Source: a virus. From it: 37,252 nt of DNA. The position numbers and the translations under genes are program-made. Below, in pieces: positions 22,384 through 30,617 of this stretch (positions are counted from its first letter, which is position 1; the number at the start of each line of letters is the position of its first letter). Under the pieces are notes generated by a model, which saw only the letters and a list, made by a program, of their open reading frames with translations, ran no database searches and was not told the origin of the DNA. Location: the IMG/VR virus record IMGVR_UViG_3300033997_000239, positions 1-37,252 of that record; one strand, 5' to 3'.

Positions 22384-24122
22384 GTGCTGTTCGCTTCTGC
22401 AAATGACGCCCAGAAAGCCTTGGCTTTCTGGCGCTTGTCGGTTTGAGGTTCCGCAAGAGCCAAGGCACGGCCGAACGCCATCAGCATGGCAATGGCGCCG
22501 TCGATCTTGTCTTCCTTGCGGTTCTTGGTCGGGCTTTTCAGCTCGTTGTATTTGCTGGTCAGCACTACCAGGTTGCTGACCATCCAGCTCATGCAGGGAT
22601 TGCCGTCATGGCGCACCTTGCCGGCCAGCACCAGGGCTTCCAGCTCCTGCAGGGGCTGCGTAAAAAACAGGCTGCGCTGCGTGATCTCGACCATGGGCAG
22701 GCCCTCATCGATCAGCTTGCGCGCCCAGTAGCTGGAAAGCGCCGGGTCGTATGCGGCTTCTTTCAGGTCGTGCATGTCGCGGTCGGCCTTGAGGTCTTCC
22801 GCGATCATGTCGAAATCGGTCAGGTTGCCAGGGCTGACCTTGATCCATCCTTCCTCCACCCAGCCCGACAACTGCGCGGTCTTGCTCTCCTGAACCGCAA
22901 CCTGGTTGTAGTACAGACGTGTGCACACGAACCACATTTCGCCGCGCCGGAAGATCTTGACCTTGGCCGCGAAGTCGTTTTTTTCTGCCAGGTCGGAAGC
23001 CGCGTAGCACTCCTCGTCGGTGAAATCCTCCTCGCGCAGCTTGAGGTCCGCGCAGGCATTCCACGCCTCCATGTCCATCCAGTTGGTGCCGGCATTGGTC
23101 CACACGTTCAGGTGCTTGGTCAGAAAGTTGCCCCGGCTGCTGGGTGTCGCCAGCGCCTTGGTTTTCGTGGCCTCCAGCTTGTCCACCTTGGCGCTGATGC
23201 CCAGGTTCGGATTCGCCTTGCGCCAGACCTTTGGATCTTTCCAATCGTCGCCATCGTCGATGGTGTAGATCACCCCGAACCACGTCTCATCGACGTGCGT
23301 TCCCTCCAGCACCTTGATGGTGTAGCTGCGCAGCTCGAAGCAGATGCCGCCAGTGTCCTTGCCGGCCGTGGTGATGGCCGAGATGAGCGGCTGACTGCGG
23401 GCACCGTCTGCCGACTCGATCACATCCCACAGGTCGCGCTTCTTGTGCGCATGCACCTCATCCACGGCGGCGCCGTGCACGTTCAAGCCGTCCTGCGTGC
23501 TGGCTTCGGCATTCAGGATCTTGAAGCTGCTGGCCGTGCTCGGGCAGCTGATGTCGTGGCGGCCCACCGTGACGCCGAAGCGCTCGCGGAACTCGCTGTC
23601 ACGCAGCACCATTTCGCGCGCCGTGTCGAACACTTCGCGGGCCTGCTCGCCCGTCGTCGCTGCGCTGTAGACCTGCGCGCCGGGCTCATCGTCCGCAAAG
23701 GCGAGGTACAGGCAACGGCCAGCAGCGCGCGTGCTCTTCGCATTCTTGCGCGCCACCTCTTCGTAGCTGCGGCGAAACCGGCGCAGCCTGGTGCTCGCGT
23801 GCACCCAGCCGAACAGGTTGAACTCACAGAAAATCTGCCAGTCCTCCAGGCGGATCTTCGCGTAGCGCACCATCCCGTCTTCATAGACTGGCTTGGCCCA
23901 CTCGCCCTTGATGTGGCAGAGCAGCTCTTGGAACTGGCAGGCCCGGCCACCCAGGCGCACGTCCACCACATACGGGAAACCTTCCGTGCCCTGGCGATCC
24001 AGATCCCGCAGGAACCGCTTGCAGGCCAGCCGCTCATACTTGCCCGCGACCTCCTGCCCTTCGGTCACGCGCCTGGCGTAGGCCTTGGCGCGCTCGAAAT
24101 ACTCGGCTTGAGGTCGGGTCAT
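22380..24122 (-). CDS. Terminase large subunit
   Basis: A 580-residue packaging motor and nuclease of the HK97/P27-partner type. ATPase features: a Walker A variant in ARKNAKSTRAAG (about residue 124-135) and a Walker B in AAVDEVHAHKK (about 218-228), followed by a coupling TTAGKD. The nuclease domain includes ASDLAEKNDFAA, AAYDPALSSYW and KIDGAIAMLMAFGRA. It begins 5 nt after the TerS stop. Confidence 0.95.
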   Translation of the reverse strand: MTRPQAEYFERAKAYARRVTEGQEVAGKYERLACKRFLRDLDRQGTEGFPYVVDVRLGGRACQFQELLCHIKGEWAKPVYEDGMVRYAKIRLEDWQIFCEFNLFGWVHASTRLRRFRRSYEEVARKNAKSTRAAGRCLYLAFADDEPGAQVYSAATTGEQAREVFDTAREMVLRDSEFRERFGVTVGRHDISCPSTASSFKILNAEASTQDGLNVHGAAVDEVHAHKKRDLWDVIESADGARSQPLISAITTAGKDTGGICFELRSYTIKVLEGTHVDETWFGVIYTIDDGDDWKDPKVWRKANPNLGISAKVDKLEATKTKALATPSSRGNFLTKHLNVWTNAGTNWMDMEAWNACADLKLREEDFTDEECYAASDLAEKNDFAAKVKIFRRGEMWFVCTRLYYNQVAVQESKTAQLSGWVEEGWIKVSPGNLTDFDMIAEDLKADRDMHDLKEAAYDPALSSYWARKLIDEGLPMVEITQRSLFFTQPLQELEALVLAGKVRHDGNPCMSWMVSNLVVLTSKYNELKSPTKNRKEDKIDGAIAMLMAFGRALALAEPQTDKRQKAKAFWASFAEANST

Positions 24123-24127
24123 GGCAG

Positions 24128-24703
24128 CTAATCGAAGTCGGTGAACCCTCGCGGAGAGGCCGGGGCGGCAGCGGGCGCAGCCGGGGATTGCTCATCCTTC
24201 GGTGCATCGCCCTCGAAGAGCTGCAGCTGCGCACGGATGGCGGTTGTCACATTGGCCTGCTCGGCCGGGCTCAGGCCGAACTTGGCCAGCAGCGACAGCA
24301 TCATTTGCCGTTCACTTTTGAGGATCTGGTAACGAGGGTGCTGCATAGGCATCCCGTTTGGGCTGGTCACCTCGAATGCACCCATCGGGTCTTTGCCTTC
24401 GGCCCGCAGCAGGTTCTGGCGGGCGCGCAGCGAATGGCGCAGTTCCTTCACATCGGAAACGGTCTCGCACAGCTCCTCGAAGATGTCCGAATACACAACC
24501 GATATCAGGTTGTAGCGGAGCAGCTCCGCGCCGAGGCGCTTCCACACCTTGCGCGCTCCAGGGCTCAGGCCCTTCGGCACTGGCGGCATTCCCGCCTCTG
24601 GCCGGAAGGTGCTGTCCAGGTTCACCGACATCGGGCGCTTGCCCCGGTTGCCTTCAAGCACTTTCAGCTCTACCGGCTTCGCGGCCGGGCCTCGTCGTCC
24701 CAT
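24128..24703 (-). CDS. Terminase small subunit, P27 family
   Basis: A 191-residue DNA-recognition subunit with the P27 pattern: MGRRGPAAKPVELKVLEGNRGKRP at the start, then PPVPKGLSPGARKVWKRLGAELL. GGAGG lies about 7 nt before ATG 24703. It should bind the packaging site, expected in or near the HNH-terS region. Confidence 0.93.
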   Translation of the reverse strand: MGRRGPAAKPVELKVLEGNRGKRPMSVNLDSTFRPEAGMPPVPKGLSPGARKVWKRLGAELLRYNLISVVYSDIFEELCETVSDVKELRHSLRARQNLLRAEGKDPMGAFEVTSPNGMPMQHPRYQILKSERQMMLSLLAKFGLSPAEQANVTTAIRAQLQLFEGDAPKDEQSPAAPAAAPASPRGFTDFD

Positions 24704-24881
24704 GGTCTACCTCCTACCCCCCCACCCCCTGAAACCTGCGCGTGCAAAAATTCCACGGAGCGGTCGGTTTCCACACAAAAGGGCCGAAACTTCGGACACC
24801 CCCTACCCCCCTCGGCCCTGCCTCAGCCCCCCATCGGCCGACCGGGCGCCCCTGGCCCGGCCGGCCCACCCTCGGGCGGGC
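24704..24881. other. Non-coding C-rich region between terS and HNH genes (possible packaging region)
   Basis: About 180 bp without a credible gene. It holds C-rich tracts (24711-24728, 24798-24811) and inverted repeat arms GGGCCGA (24781-24787) and TCGGCCC (24812-24818). In HK97-like phages the cos site lies close to the HNH and small terminase genes, so this or 25257-25508 may contain it. No cos sequence can be identified directly. Confidence 0.4.
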
Positions 24882-25256
24882 TCACCCCTCCCGATATCCA
24901 GCCCACGCACGCCGCACCCCACGCGCCCGCTCAGCCTTTGACTTTTCGTCATGACAGTCGGCGCAAATGGGTTGCTCGTTGTCTTTGGTATCCGTGCCGC
25001 CTTCCTCCAACGGGATCTCATGGTCCCGCTGGGTCGCAAGGGTCACGATGCCCTTGCGGTAACAGGGACGGCACAGCGGCTCACGTTCAAACAGTTCCTT
25101 GCGCAACTGCTGGAGCTTGCGGCCCGTCACGCGCTTGGCGGCTGTGGGCTTCTTTGCCCAGGACTGTTTGGGATGCTTTGGACACCGGCCCGTGCCATCA
25201 CGGACCAGCACGCCACAGCCCGGATGCGAGCACGGACGCGGGGCAGCTGATGGCAC
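24882..25256 (-). CDS. HNH endonuclease of the packaging module
   Basis: A 124-residue protein with an N-terminal Cys/His zinc-binding region (CSHPGCGVLVRDGTGRCPKH) and an HNH core: LCRPCYRKG, QRDHEIPLEEGGTD with the catalytic His, then DNEQPICADCHDEKSKAE. Such HNH proteins work with terminases in cos-type packaging. It starts with GTG 25256, preceded by AGGAG at about 9 nt. Confidence 0.9.
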   Translation of the reverse strand: MPSAAPRPCSHPGCGVLVRDGTGRCPKHPKQSWAKKPTAAKRVTGRKLQQLRKELFEREPLCRPCYRKGIVTLATQRDHEIPLEEGGTDTKDNEQPICADCHDEKSKAERARGVRRAWAGYREG

Positions 25257-25508
25257 GGCGATGTCTCCTGAAGATTGGCCGGTTACGGGTCCGGCGCTGA
25301 TGGGTCAGCCGTCGAGGTTCGCGCGCACGATTCCCAAGATAGCACGCCGTGTCGTTCACCCAGACACGCGGCCCCTAGCGCTCCAGGCATCGCGGTAATG
25401 GGGAGGCCCGGCGTTGCTCCACCTCTGTGCCGCCGGTTGGTCTTTATCACTCGTACCTCAGCGAGTCATGGGACACCGGGGCTTGCTGCCCGATGGAGCC
25501 CAAAGAAA
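25257..25508. other. Non-coding leader upstream of the late genes
   Basis: About 250 bp between the late terminator and the HNH gene. I see no gene with a ribosome site on either strand. It would be the untranslated leader of the late transcript and is a possible place for the packaging site. Confidence 0.5.
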
Positions 25509-25538
25509 AGCCCCGCCGGGTCTGCACCGGGCGGGGCT
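25505..25538 (-). terminator. Terminator after the late promoter (tR'-like)
   Basis: On the minus strand a GC-rich stem (AGCCCCGCC with GGCGGGGCT, 25509-25538) is followed by TTTTCTTT. It lies about 40-70 nt downstream of the predicted late promoter start, the expected position for a terminator overcome by the Q-like antiterminator. Confidence 0.78.
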
Positions 25539-25583
25539 GGCATGTGTCCAGTGGTTGGGGTCACTGAGCACTAGCTTGCCGCA

Positions 25584-25611
25584 AATGTAGCCCAACTCTC
25601 TATGTTGTAAA
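25584..25611 (-). promoter_or_regulatory. Candidate late promoter (pR'-like)
   Basis: On the minus strand TTTACA (25606-25611) and TACATT (25584-25589) are 16 nt apart at the very end of the Q-like gene. With the terminator just downstream this reproduces the lambdoid Q - late promoter - terminator order. Confidence 0.55.
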
Positions 25612-26034
25612 ACTCCCCGCGCGCCGCATGTACTCACGGCCACGGGCCAGCGCCTCGCGCTCTTCCCTGATGCGCTGCTGCTCCTGCAGCCAGCGGTCGA
25701 TGAACTGGTCGGCCTGGCCAAGTTGGGCATGGATAGTGCTCGGCCCCTTGCCAATGTTGCGGGCAATCTCCGAAACACCCAGATCTCGCAAGTAGTAGTC
25801 GCAAACCGTTGCACGGAGGTGGCTCTTTGCCTGCCCCATTTCCTGCACAGCCCGGTCTGTCTCCTCTGCTTCCTGCTCGACGTGCGGAATCTGGCTGCCG
25901 TTGTAGCTGTTGCGTCCCCAGACATCCACCGCCAGCACGTTGACCGTGTGATACCCAAGGCTGTTGCTATCGAGTCTGGATCTCCACAGGGCCCAATTCT
26001 CCAGCCGCTGCCTGATTCGCTCAATGCGCGCCAT
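25600..26034 (-). CDS. Antiterminator Q-like protein
   Basis: A 144-residue protein beginning MARIERIRQRLENWALWRSRLDS, the R-L-x-x-W-x-x-W start of the phage antiterminator Q family found in Burkholderiales prophages. The middle (EETDRAVQEMG...HLRATVCDYYLRDLGVSEIARNIGKGPSTIHAQLGQA) is a sigma-region-4-like HTH. AAGGGA lies 6 nt before ATG 26034. The ATG at 26040 is too close to it. It is the last early gene and directly precedes the late promoter and terminator. Confidence 0.82.
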   Translation of the reverse strand: MARIERIRQRLENWALWRSRLDSNSLGYHTVNVLAVDVWGRNSYNGSQIPHVEQEAEETDRAVQEMGQAKSHLRATVCDYYLRDLGVSEIARNIGKGPSTIHAQLGQADQFIDRWLQEQQRIREEREALARGREYMRRAGSFTT

Positions 26035-26332
26035 GGGCATTCCCTTTCGGCTCACGCATGAACCCAGCGAAGCCAACGCCCAGAAGCACCGCAGCAGCCT
26101 GCAGCTGTGCCACTGTGCGGGTGCCGCTGCCGACCAATGGCGCCAGGGCATCCATGGGCCAGGGCGTGCCGAGCACCTTGCCGTTCTCCATCGCGTAGAA
26201 CCACCCCGGCTCGCCGCGCAAGGATCGGCGGATGCACTGGTCCACGTAGTCCCTGCCCCACTCGATACGCTTCTGATCCACCCAATCCGCCGTCTCCGGC
26301 ATCCGGTCCCTCAAGCTGGCTGGTTTGTTCAT
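26021..26332 (-). CDS. Unknown 103-aa phage protein upstream of Q
   Basis: A 103-residue protein with RMPETADWVDQKRIEWGRDYVDQCIRRSLRGEPGWFYAMENG cut into a helical start and a short W-F-Y strand, then VAQLQAAAVLLGVGFAGF, a hydrophobic stretch that could touch a membrane. GGGGAG precedes ATG 26332 at about 7 nt. Function unknown. It overlaps the Q-like gene by 14 nt, so the two are cotranscribed. Confidence 0.75.
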   Translation of the reverse strand: MNKPASLRDRMPETADWVDQKRIEWGRDYVDQCIRRSLRGEPGWFYAMENGKVLGTPWPMDALAPLVGSGTRTVAQLQAAAVLLGVGFAGFMREPKGNAHGAH

Positions 26333-26719
26333 TCCCAACTCCCCAACAGATCAACGGCATGGACGACGGGTGGACGAGGGGAGGACGGCGCAAACCCGCG
26401 CCAATCCTCAATCCGTCCATCTGTCCATCCCGACCACAGAAAAAAATAAAAGACGGCCCGCACGCGAGCGCGCAGACACGCGCCCGCCTGTCCGCACACG
26501 CGCCCATGTGCACACGTCTGCACGCGGCAGTGGACGGGTGGACGGATCGCCGATTCACCAAGTAAAATCAAGCACTTACGCCGTCCACCCCGGGGTGGAC
26601 GACCGGTGGACGGCAGGACGGCGGTGGCGACAGGACCGGCAACGCGGATGCAGACGCATCCACCCAGCCGGGGCGTGACCAGCCCGCAAGGCATCCCGCT
26701 GTGCTCCACAGCGTTGAAA
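26333..26719. other. Iteron-rich non-coding region, candidate replication origin
   Basis: About 390 bp without a gene, next to the replication gene. The 8-mer GGTGGACG occurs at 26369-26376, 26537-26544, 26594-26601 and 26605-26612, and inverted at 26582-26589, with near copies at 26414-26421 and 26529-26536. A perfect 20-bp palindrome CGTCCACCCCGGGGTGGACG lies at 26582-26601, and an A-rich tract (26440-26452) could serve as an unwinding element. Iterons, an AT-rich tract and an adjacent primase-helicase gene suggest an origin; a regulatory role is the alternative. Confidence 0.6.
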
Positions 26720-29176
26720 TCAGATCGGGAGGTCATCACTCTCCCCCGGAGCGTCATACGGCCACTGAGGGGCTTCCTGAGCAGCAGGAGCGGCCGCCAG
26801 CACAGGAGTGACCACATCCTTGGGCTGCCGGAGAAAACCGCGCTTGCGCAGGCCGGTGCTTTCCCTGTGCACCTTGAAGCCCAGCGACTTCATTGCATTG
26901 CTGATCCGCGTGTCCATCTGGCCCGCGTTGTCCACCCTGTCGGGCTTGATCTGCAGCACCTGGTACAGCTCGGTGCGCGGGAAGAACTGGCGCCGCAACG
27001 GCGCGGGATCGTTGACGTGCAGGCCATCGTTGCCGTTGACATAGGCATCCAACAGGTCTTCCCATGGATCGGACCGCTTGAAAGGCTCCTGCTCAGGAAA
27101 GATCAAGGTCTTTTCCTCATCCCTGTCCGGCCAATAGCGCTCGCCGGTATTAAGCCGATGCAGCGCCTCAGCCAGCAATTGGCCGCGCATCTCGATCAAT
27201 GCGTCCGCGTTGACCTGGTGCACCTCCAGCGGCCAAAAGCGGCGATCACCCGTGGCATCACGCAGGAACGTGTCGGCATTCGTGGTGCCCACATTGACGA
27301 AATGGCGCTTGGACTTGACCATCTGCGCGCCATACGGCGGGCGGAACCAGTCCTCTTGTGCTGAGAGGTATTGCTTGATCGCCGTTGACTCGGCCTTGTT
27401 GAGAGATTCCAGCTCGGCCGACTCCACGATCCAGGCCATCTGCTGGGCCAGCTGGCTGTCCTTGTCGCCCACTCGGATCGCGTTGTCCGTGAAATACGGG
27501 TAGGCCAGTGCACGCCAGGCCGATGACTTCTTGAGGCCCTGATCCCCCTTGAGGATCAGCATGTAGTCGAACTTGCAGCCCGGGTTGATGGCGCGGTTGA
27601 CCAGGCCCATCATGAAACACTTGCCGATGAGGCGCGTATAGGGCCGCTCCTCGATGCCGTACACCTTGGTAAGCCAGTGCTCAAGCCGCTGCTCACCGTC
27701 CCATGTCTCGGAACGGATCAGATCCTCAATCGGGTTGTACTTGTCCTGCAGGGCAGCCATGACAGCACCATCCCGCAGCGTGCCCTTGGAGTTGATGTTG
27801 AGCGAGTGCGACTGCAGCAGATACTCGCCCAGCATCATGTCGTCCTCTTCATCCCAGGCGCCCGCCTCCCGTCCCCATGGCGCCTCGCGGCTGCGGTCTA
27901 CGGCCATCGTGAAGGTGTTGTATCGGGCCAGGCCTGCCAGGGCTGGGTCCAGCTGAAGGCAATACATCACGTTGGGACGGCAGTCCATGTATGAGTTTTT
28001 GCCCCACACCAGCTTGTCATAGAGCGCCGTCAACTCGCCGTCATGACTCGGCTTGCGCTTGCCCTTCTTGGGCTTGTCGGCATCGCCGCCGTCCCCAGCA
28101 GCAGTCTCAGCAGCACTTGGCGCAACAGCATCCCCCCCAGCGGGAGCACGCTCGTTCGCGCGATTTGGTTTTGGCGGCTGGAGCACGATGCCCAGCACGC
28201 CAGCGAGCCACTTCAAGGCCTCGGCAGGCTTGGACGTACCCGGACCCCACTCCATCACAAGATCAATGGGCGAGCGGCGGCCTCCGCGCGCATCGCCCAT
28301 ATCCGCCACACCCCAATCCATGATTCCATCGTCCAGGCCATCGGCATGGATGGAGATGTCCTCCTGAAGGTCTCGGCCCAGCGCTTTGGATGTGATGCGA
28401 TAGCCCTTCGGGCTCCTTTGCTCACGCCCGCCAAACAGGGCAGGCACCCAGACGTGCAAGGCACGCATCGCCTGCTCGTTGACATGAGCAAAATCATTGC
28501 GGCCCTCACCGACCCCTGCGGCCTGCTGCGCTGGCCGGGAAGGCGGGGGAGATGCAGGCGCCTGTCGCTTTTCCTTCGCCTCCTGAATCGTGGCGTGCAT
28601 GCGGCGGATCGCCGATTCATCGGCCTGCGACACCTCCAAGGGCGTGCCCGCCACATGCCTGCCCGTGACCGTGAAATACTGCCGCTCGCAAAACATCTCC
28701 ACGCCGATGTCATTGCTCTTGGCCGTCTGGGTGTGCCCCTGCAGGTACAGATGCACGCCTGTGCCGCTGGGTGAAATTTCTGTGAACGTGTGGAAGGCCG
28801 CAATGATCTTTTTGCAGCGCTCAGACATCTCCCCGGTGGCTGGGTCTACATGCTTGTCCAGGTCGATGCCAATCAGGCCATCGCCCGGCAGGAAGCCGAA
28901 GCCGATCCCGCTCCACGCATCCGCAAGTGCCTGCTTGCGCTCGAAGGCTGCACGAACTACAGGCAGTGTTGCAAGCCGCTGGCGGTCCCTGTCGCTGCCC
29001 TGATCGCCGGAGCGACGGCCTCCGCCCACGTAGTACGGCACCTTGAGCCATGCCGAGCGACGGGCATCCCATTCAAACTTCCACAGCACCCATTGCTGAC
29101 GCTGCGCAAGCTCAGCGGGAATGCTGTCCCACACCGGGACCGGTGCGGCGGGCAATGCTGGCTTTTCGTCAGACAT
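26720..29176 (-). CDS. Primase-polymerase / VapE-type helicase replication protein
   Basis: An 818-residue protein. The N-terminal primase-polymerase domain has GIDLDK (residues 103-108) with metal-binding acidic residues, and SPSGTGVH (135-142). After a linker of about 60 Pro/Ala/Lys-rich residues comes a VapE (virulence-associated E) P-loop ATPase: KGDQGLKKSSAW as a Walker A, then WIVESAELESLNKAE and VNVGTTNADTFLRDATGDRR with the arginine finger. It should initiate phage DNA replication at the nearby iteron region. ATG 29176 follows GGAGG at about 6 nt; an upstream ATG at 29188 lies before it. Confidence 0.92.
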   Translation of the reverse strand: MSDEKPALPAAPVPVWDSIPAELAQRQQWVLWKFEWDARRSAWLKVPYYVGGGRRSGDQGSDRDRQRLATLPVVRAAFERKQALADAWSGIGFGFLPGDGLIGIDLDKHVDPATGEMSERCKKIIAAFHTFTEISPSGTGVHLYLQGHTQTAKSNDIGVEMFCERQYFTVTGRHVAGTPLEVSQADESAIRRMHATIQEAKEKRQAPASPPPSRPAQQAAGVGEGRNDFAHVNEQAMRALHVWVPALFGGREQRSPKGYRITSKALGRDLQEDISIHADGLDDGIMDWGVADMGDARGGRRSPIDLVMEWGPGTSKPAEALKWLAGVLGIVLQPPKPNRANERAPAGGDAVAPSAAETAAGDGGDADKPKKGKRKPSHDGELTALYDKLVWGKNSYMDCRPNVMYCLQLDPALAGLARYNTFTMAVDRSREAPWGREAGAWDEEDDMMLGEYLLQSHSLNINSKGTLRDGAVMAALQDKYNPIEDLIRSETWDGEQRLEHWLTKVYGIEERPYTRLIGKCFMMGLVNRAINPGCKFDYMLILKGDQGLKKSSAWRALAYPYFTDNAIRVGDKDSQLAQQMAWIVESAELESLNKAESTAIKQYLSAQEDWFRPPYGAQMVKSKRHFVNVGTTNADTFLRDATGDRRFWPLEVHQVNADALIEMRGQLLAEALHRLNTGERYWPDRDEEKTLIFPEQEPFKRSDPWEDLLDAYVNGNDGLHVNDPAPLRRQFFPRTELYQVLQIKPDRVDNAGQMDTRISNAMKSLGFKVHRESTGLRKRGFLRQPKDVVTPVLAAAPAAQEAPQWPYDAPGESDDLPI

Positions 29177-29253
29177 AGCGGCCTCCACGCACCCACGAAA
29201 ACATCACATCGGCGTCCCCAACACCGACGACATGCAACGAACCCATCAGAGAA

Positions 29254-29559
29254 CTACCCCCAAAGTTGAATGGCCTGTGCCAGGCCGAAAGCCGCATCGT
29301 TCGCGGCGGTTTTTGAAATTGGTTGGGGCAGGCCATACTCGGCTGCTGGCCTGTTGCGGCCTGGCACCTTGCGCTCCCCGCAAATGACCAGGCGGCCATA
29401 GCGCTTCATGTTGGCCACCGTGGTGCGGGCCGCAGATACCGCGACACCAGCGACAGCAGCCGCAGCTGAAATCTCGCTAAGCGTTGGACCGCGCTCCGGT
29501 GTCCAAAGGCTCTCCACCACATGCAGCAGCGTGGTGCTTACTTCACCGGCCGGCCTCAT
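29254..29559 (-). CDS. Winged-helix/HTH-like phage protein
   Basis: A 101-residue protein with TLSEISAAAAVAGVAVSAARTTVANMKRYGRLVI, which reads as a helix-turn-helix with a wing strand, then GRNRPAAEYGLP. Proteins like this between the CII-like gene and the replication gene often control or assist replication (DnaT or O-like role). Its ATG overlaps the upstream stop (ATGA). The specific role is unknown. Confidence 0.72.
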   Translation of the reverse strand: MRPAGEVSTTLLHVVESLWTPERGPTLSEISAAAAVAGVAVSAARTTVANMKRYGRLVICGERKVPGRNRPAAEYGLPQPISKTAANDAAFGLAQAIQLWG

Positions 29560-30080
29560 GTGAAGTCCTCCGACCGGCCAGCAGCGCGGCGGGCATTGCG
29601 GCGCAGGCGAAACACCAACTCGATGATCTGCATGCACTGGGCCTCCAGCTCATCGCACTCTTGATCGTCCAGGCGCTTGTCCTCAGTGACACGCATGCCG
29701 ATGTTTGCCAAGAGGCCGTTTTCGGCCGTGATCTGCATGATCTTTTTTTGGATCGCGGTAGCCTCACAGGCCCAACCGCCTTCGGGCGGTGGCGGCAGAT
29801 GTGCGGCAGCCATGCCGAAGCGAGCGTTGAAGACCTGCAGCCATCGCAGCGCCCCGGGCTCCCGTCGATCCAGCAGCCATTCGGACAGCAGCTCAAGCAT
29901 CTCCGTGCTCAGAGATTCGCCATCTGCACCACGCAGGCGGCGGCGCAAGTCCTCGGCATGGATAAACCGCTCTCGGCGCTCGGTCAGGAACTTTGCAGCT
30001 GCGACCACGCCACCGTCAGCGCTTCGGATCGCGTTGTAGAAAACGTCGCGCCAGTCGGCGCCGGAATAGCGGCACGTCAT
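29556..30080 (-). CDS. Putative CII-type phage regulatory protein
   Basis: A 174-residue protein. Its first half (DVFYNAIRSADGGVVAAAKFL..., then LRGADGESLSTEMLELLSEWLLDR) follows the pattern of the phage regulatory CII/CP76 family, an HTH unit followed by a helical tail. The second half (ENGLLANIGMRVTEDKRLDDQECDELEAQCMQIIELVFRL) is a long amphipathic helix suited to oligomerisation. It comes second after the Cro-like gene, the cII position. GGGGAA precedes the ATG. Confidence 0.68.
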   Translation of the reverse strand: MTCRYSGADWRDVFYNAIRSADGGVVAAAKFLTERRERFIHAEDLRRRLRGADGESLSTEMLELLSEWLLDRREPGALRWLQVFNARFGMAAAHLPPPPEGGWACEATAIQKKIMQITAENGLLANIGMRVTEDKRLDDQECDELEAQCMQIIELVFRLRRNARRAAGRSEDFT

Positions 30081-30278
30081 GGCCGTTCCCCTTGAGTGCT
30101 GGAAATATCAGGATGGCGCCCGCGAACCGTGTCCAAGACACTGCGGGCATGACGAAAAGAAAGACCCACTCCAGCAAGCAACGCAAGCCGCACACGCCTT
30201 CCCGCGTGTGCAACACCAAGTTGGGGAAGGAGACAAATCCCGGGCGGCGTCGCCGAGTTGCTGGAGAGGGAAGAAAAG
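30081..30278. other. Non-coding gap between cro-like and cII-like genes
   Basis: About 200 bp. Short open frames here lack a ribosome site or sensible composition. In lambdoid phages this position carries antitermination and termination signals; no clear hairpin with a T tract is visible. Confidence 0.4.
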
Positions 30279-30545
30279 CTATGCACCCGTATCTCCCGCC
30301 GCTTGAGCACCACGGCGCAGCAGGACATCCCAGCGCACTCGCGGCCTCAACTGCTCACAGAGAACACCTGTGCTCTCTTCGATCAGAGGGCAGTACTCAG
30401 CGGGGACGCCGTTGCCAGAGTCCAGCCAATAGGACACATGCCCTTGCTTCTTGCCAATCAATCGAGCTAGGGCTGCTTGGCCGCCCGCCTTTTTGATAGC
30501 AGCGAGCAGCGCATCGTGTGGGTTCAAAGCAATTTGTTGGGTCAT
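30279..30545 (-). CDS. Cro-like repressor
   Basis: An 88-residue DNA-binding protein (MTQQIALNPHDALLAAIKKAGGQAALARLIGKKQGHVSYWL, split here) of the YdaS/Cro type: an HTH at about residues 20-41 and SGNGVPAEYCPLIEESTGV after it. It is divergent from the CI-like gene across 72 bp with three operator copies and is the first gene of the leftward early operon. Confidence 0.85.
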   Translation of the reverse strand: MTQQIALNPHDALLAAIKKAGGQAALARLIGKKQGHVSYWLDSGNGVPAEYCPLIEESTGVLCEQLRPRVRWDVLLRRGAQAAGDTGA

Positions 30546-30546
30546 A

Positions 30547-30606
30547 ACAAGCTGCTTTGTATCTTACTACAAAGAATTTTGCAACCAACAAAACAAAGAA
30601 ATTTGT
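30547..30606. promoter_or_regulatory. Operator block between cI and cro (three ACAA-N6-TTGT sites)
   Basis: Three 14-bp sites: ACAAGCTGCTTTGT (30547-30560), ACAAAGAATTTTGC (30569-30582) and ACAAAGAAATTTGT (30593-30606), with start-to-start spacings of 22 and 24 bp, about two helical turns. The block covers a possible leftward promoter (TTGGTT - 16 nt - TAAGAT) for the Cro-like gene and the start region of cI. The layout resembles lambda OR1-OR3. Confidence 0.82.
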
Positions 30607-30617
30607 AGCATCAGCCC

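Noticed and set aside
22443-24131. 562-codon + strand frame opposite the large terminase
   Set aside because: Antisense shadow; the minus strand encodes conserved terminase motifs throughout.
25505-25538. tRNA-like GC-rich hairpin
   Set aside because: No cloverleaf or anticodon arm can be drawn; the stem plus T tail fits a terminator.
26333-26719. CRISPR array
   Set aside because: The repeated unit is only 8 bp, in both orientations and unevenly spaced; fits iterons, not CRISPR repeats.
29025-29040. Third copy of the Aca-type operator (GTAGTACGGC)
   Set aside because: Only one half-site matches, and it lies inside the primase-helicase coding sequence, so it is a chance match.
30077-30328. 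Minus-strand frame between cro-like and cII-like genes
   Set aside because: Overlaps the Cro-like gene's end, lacks a ribosome site and looks random; the gap is left as non-coding.
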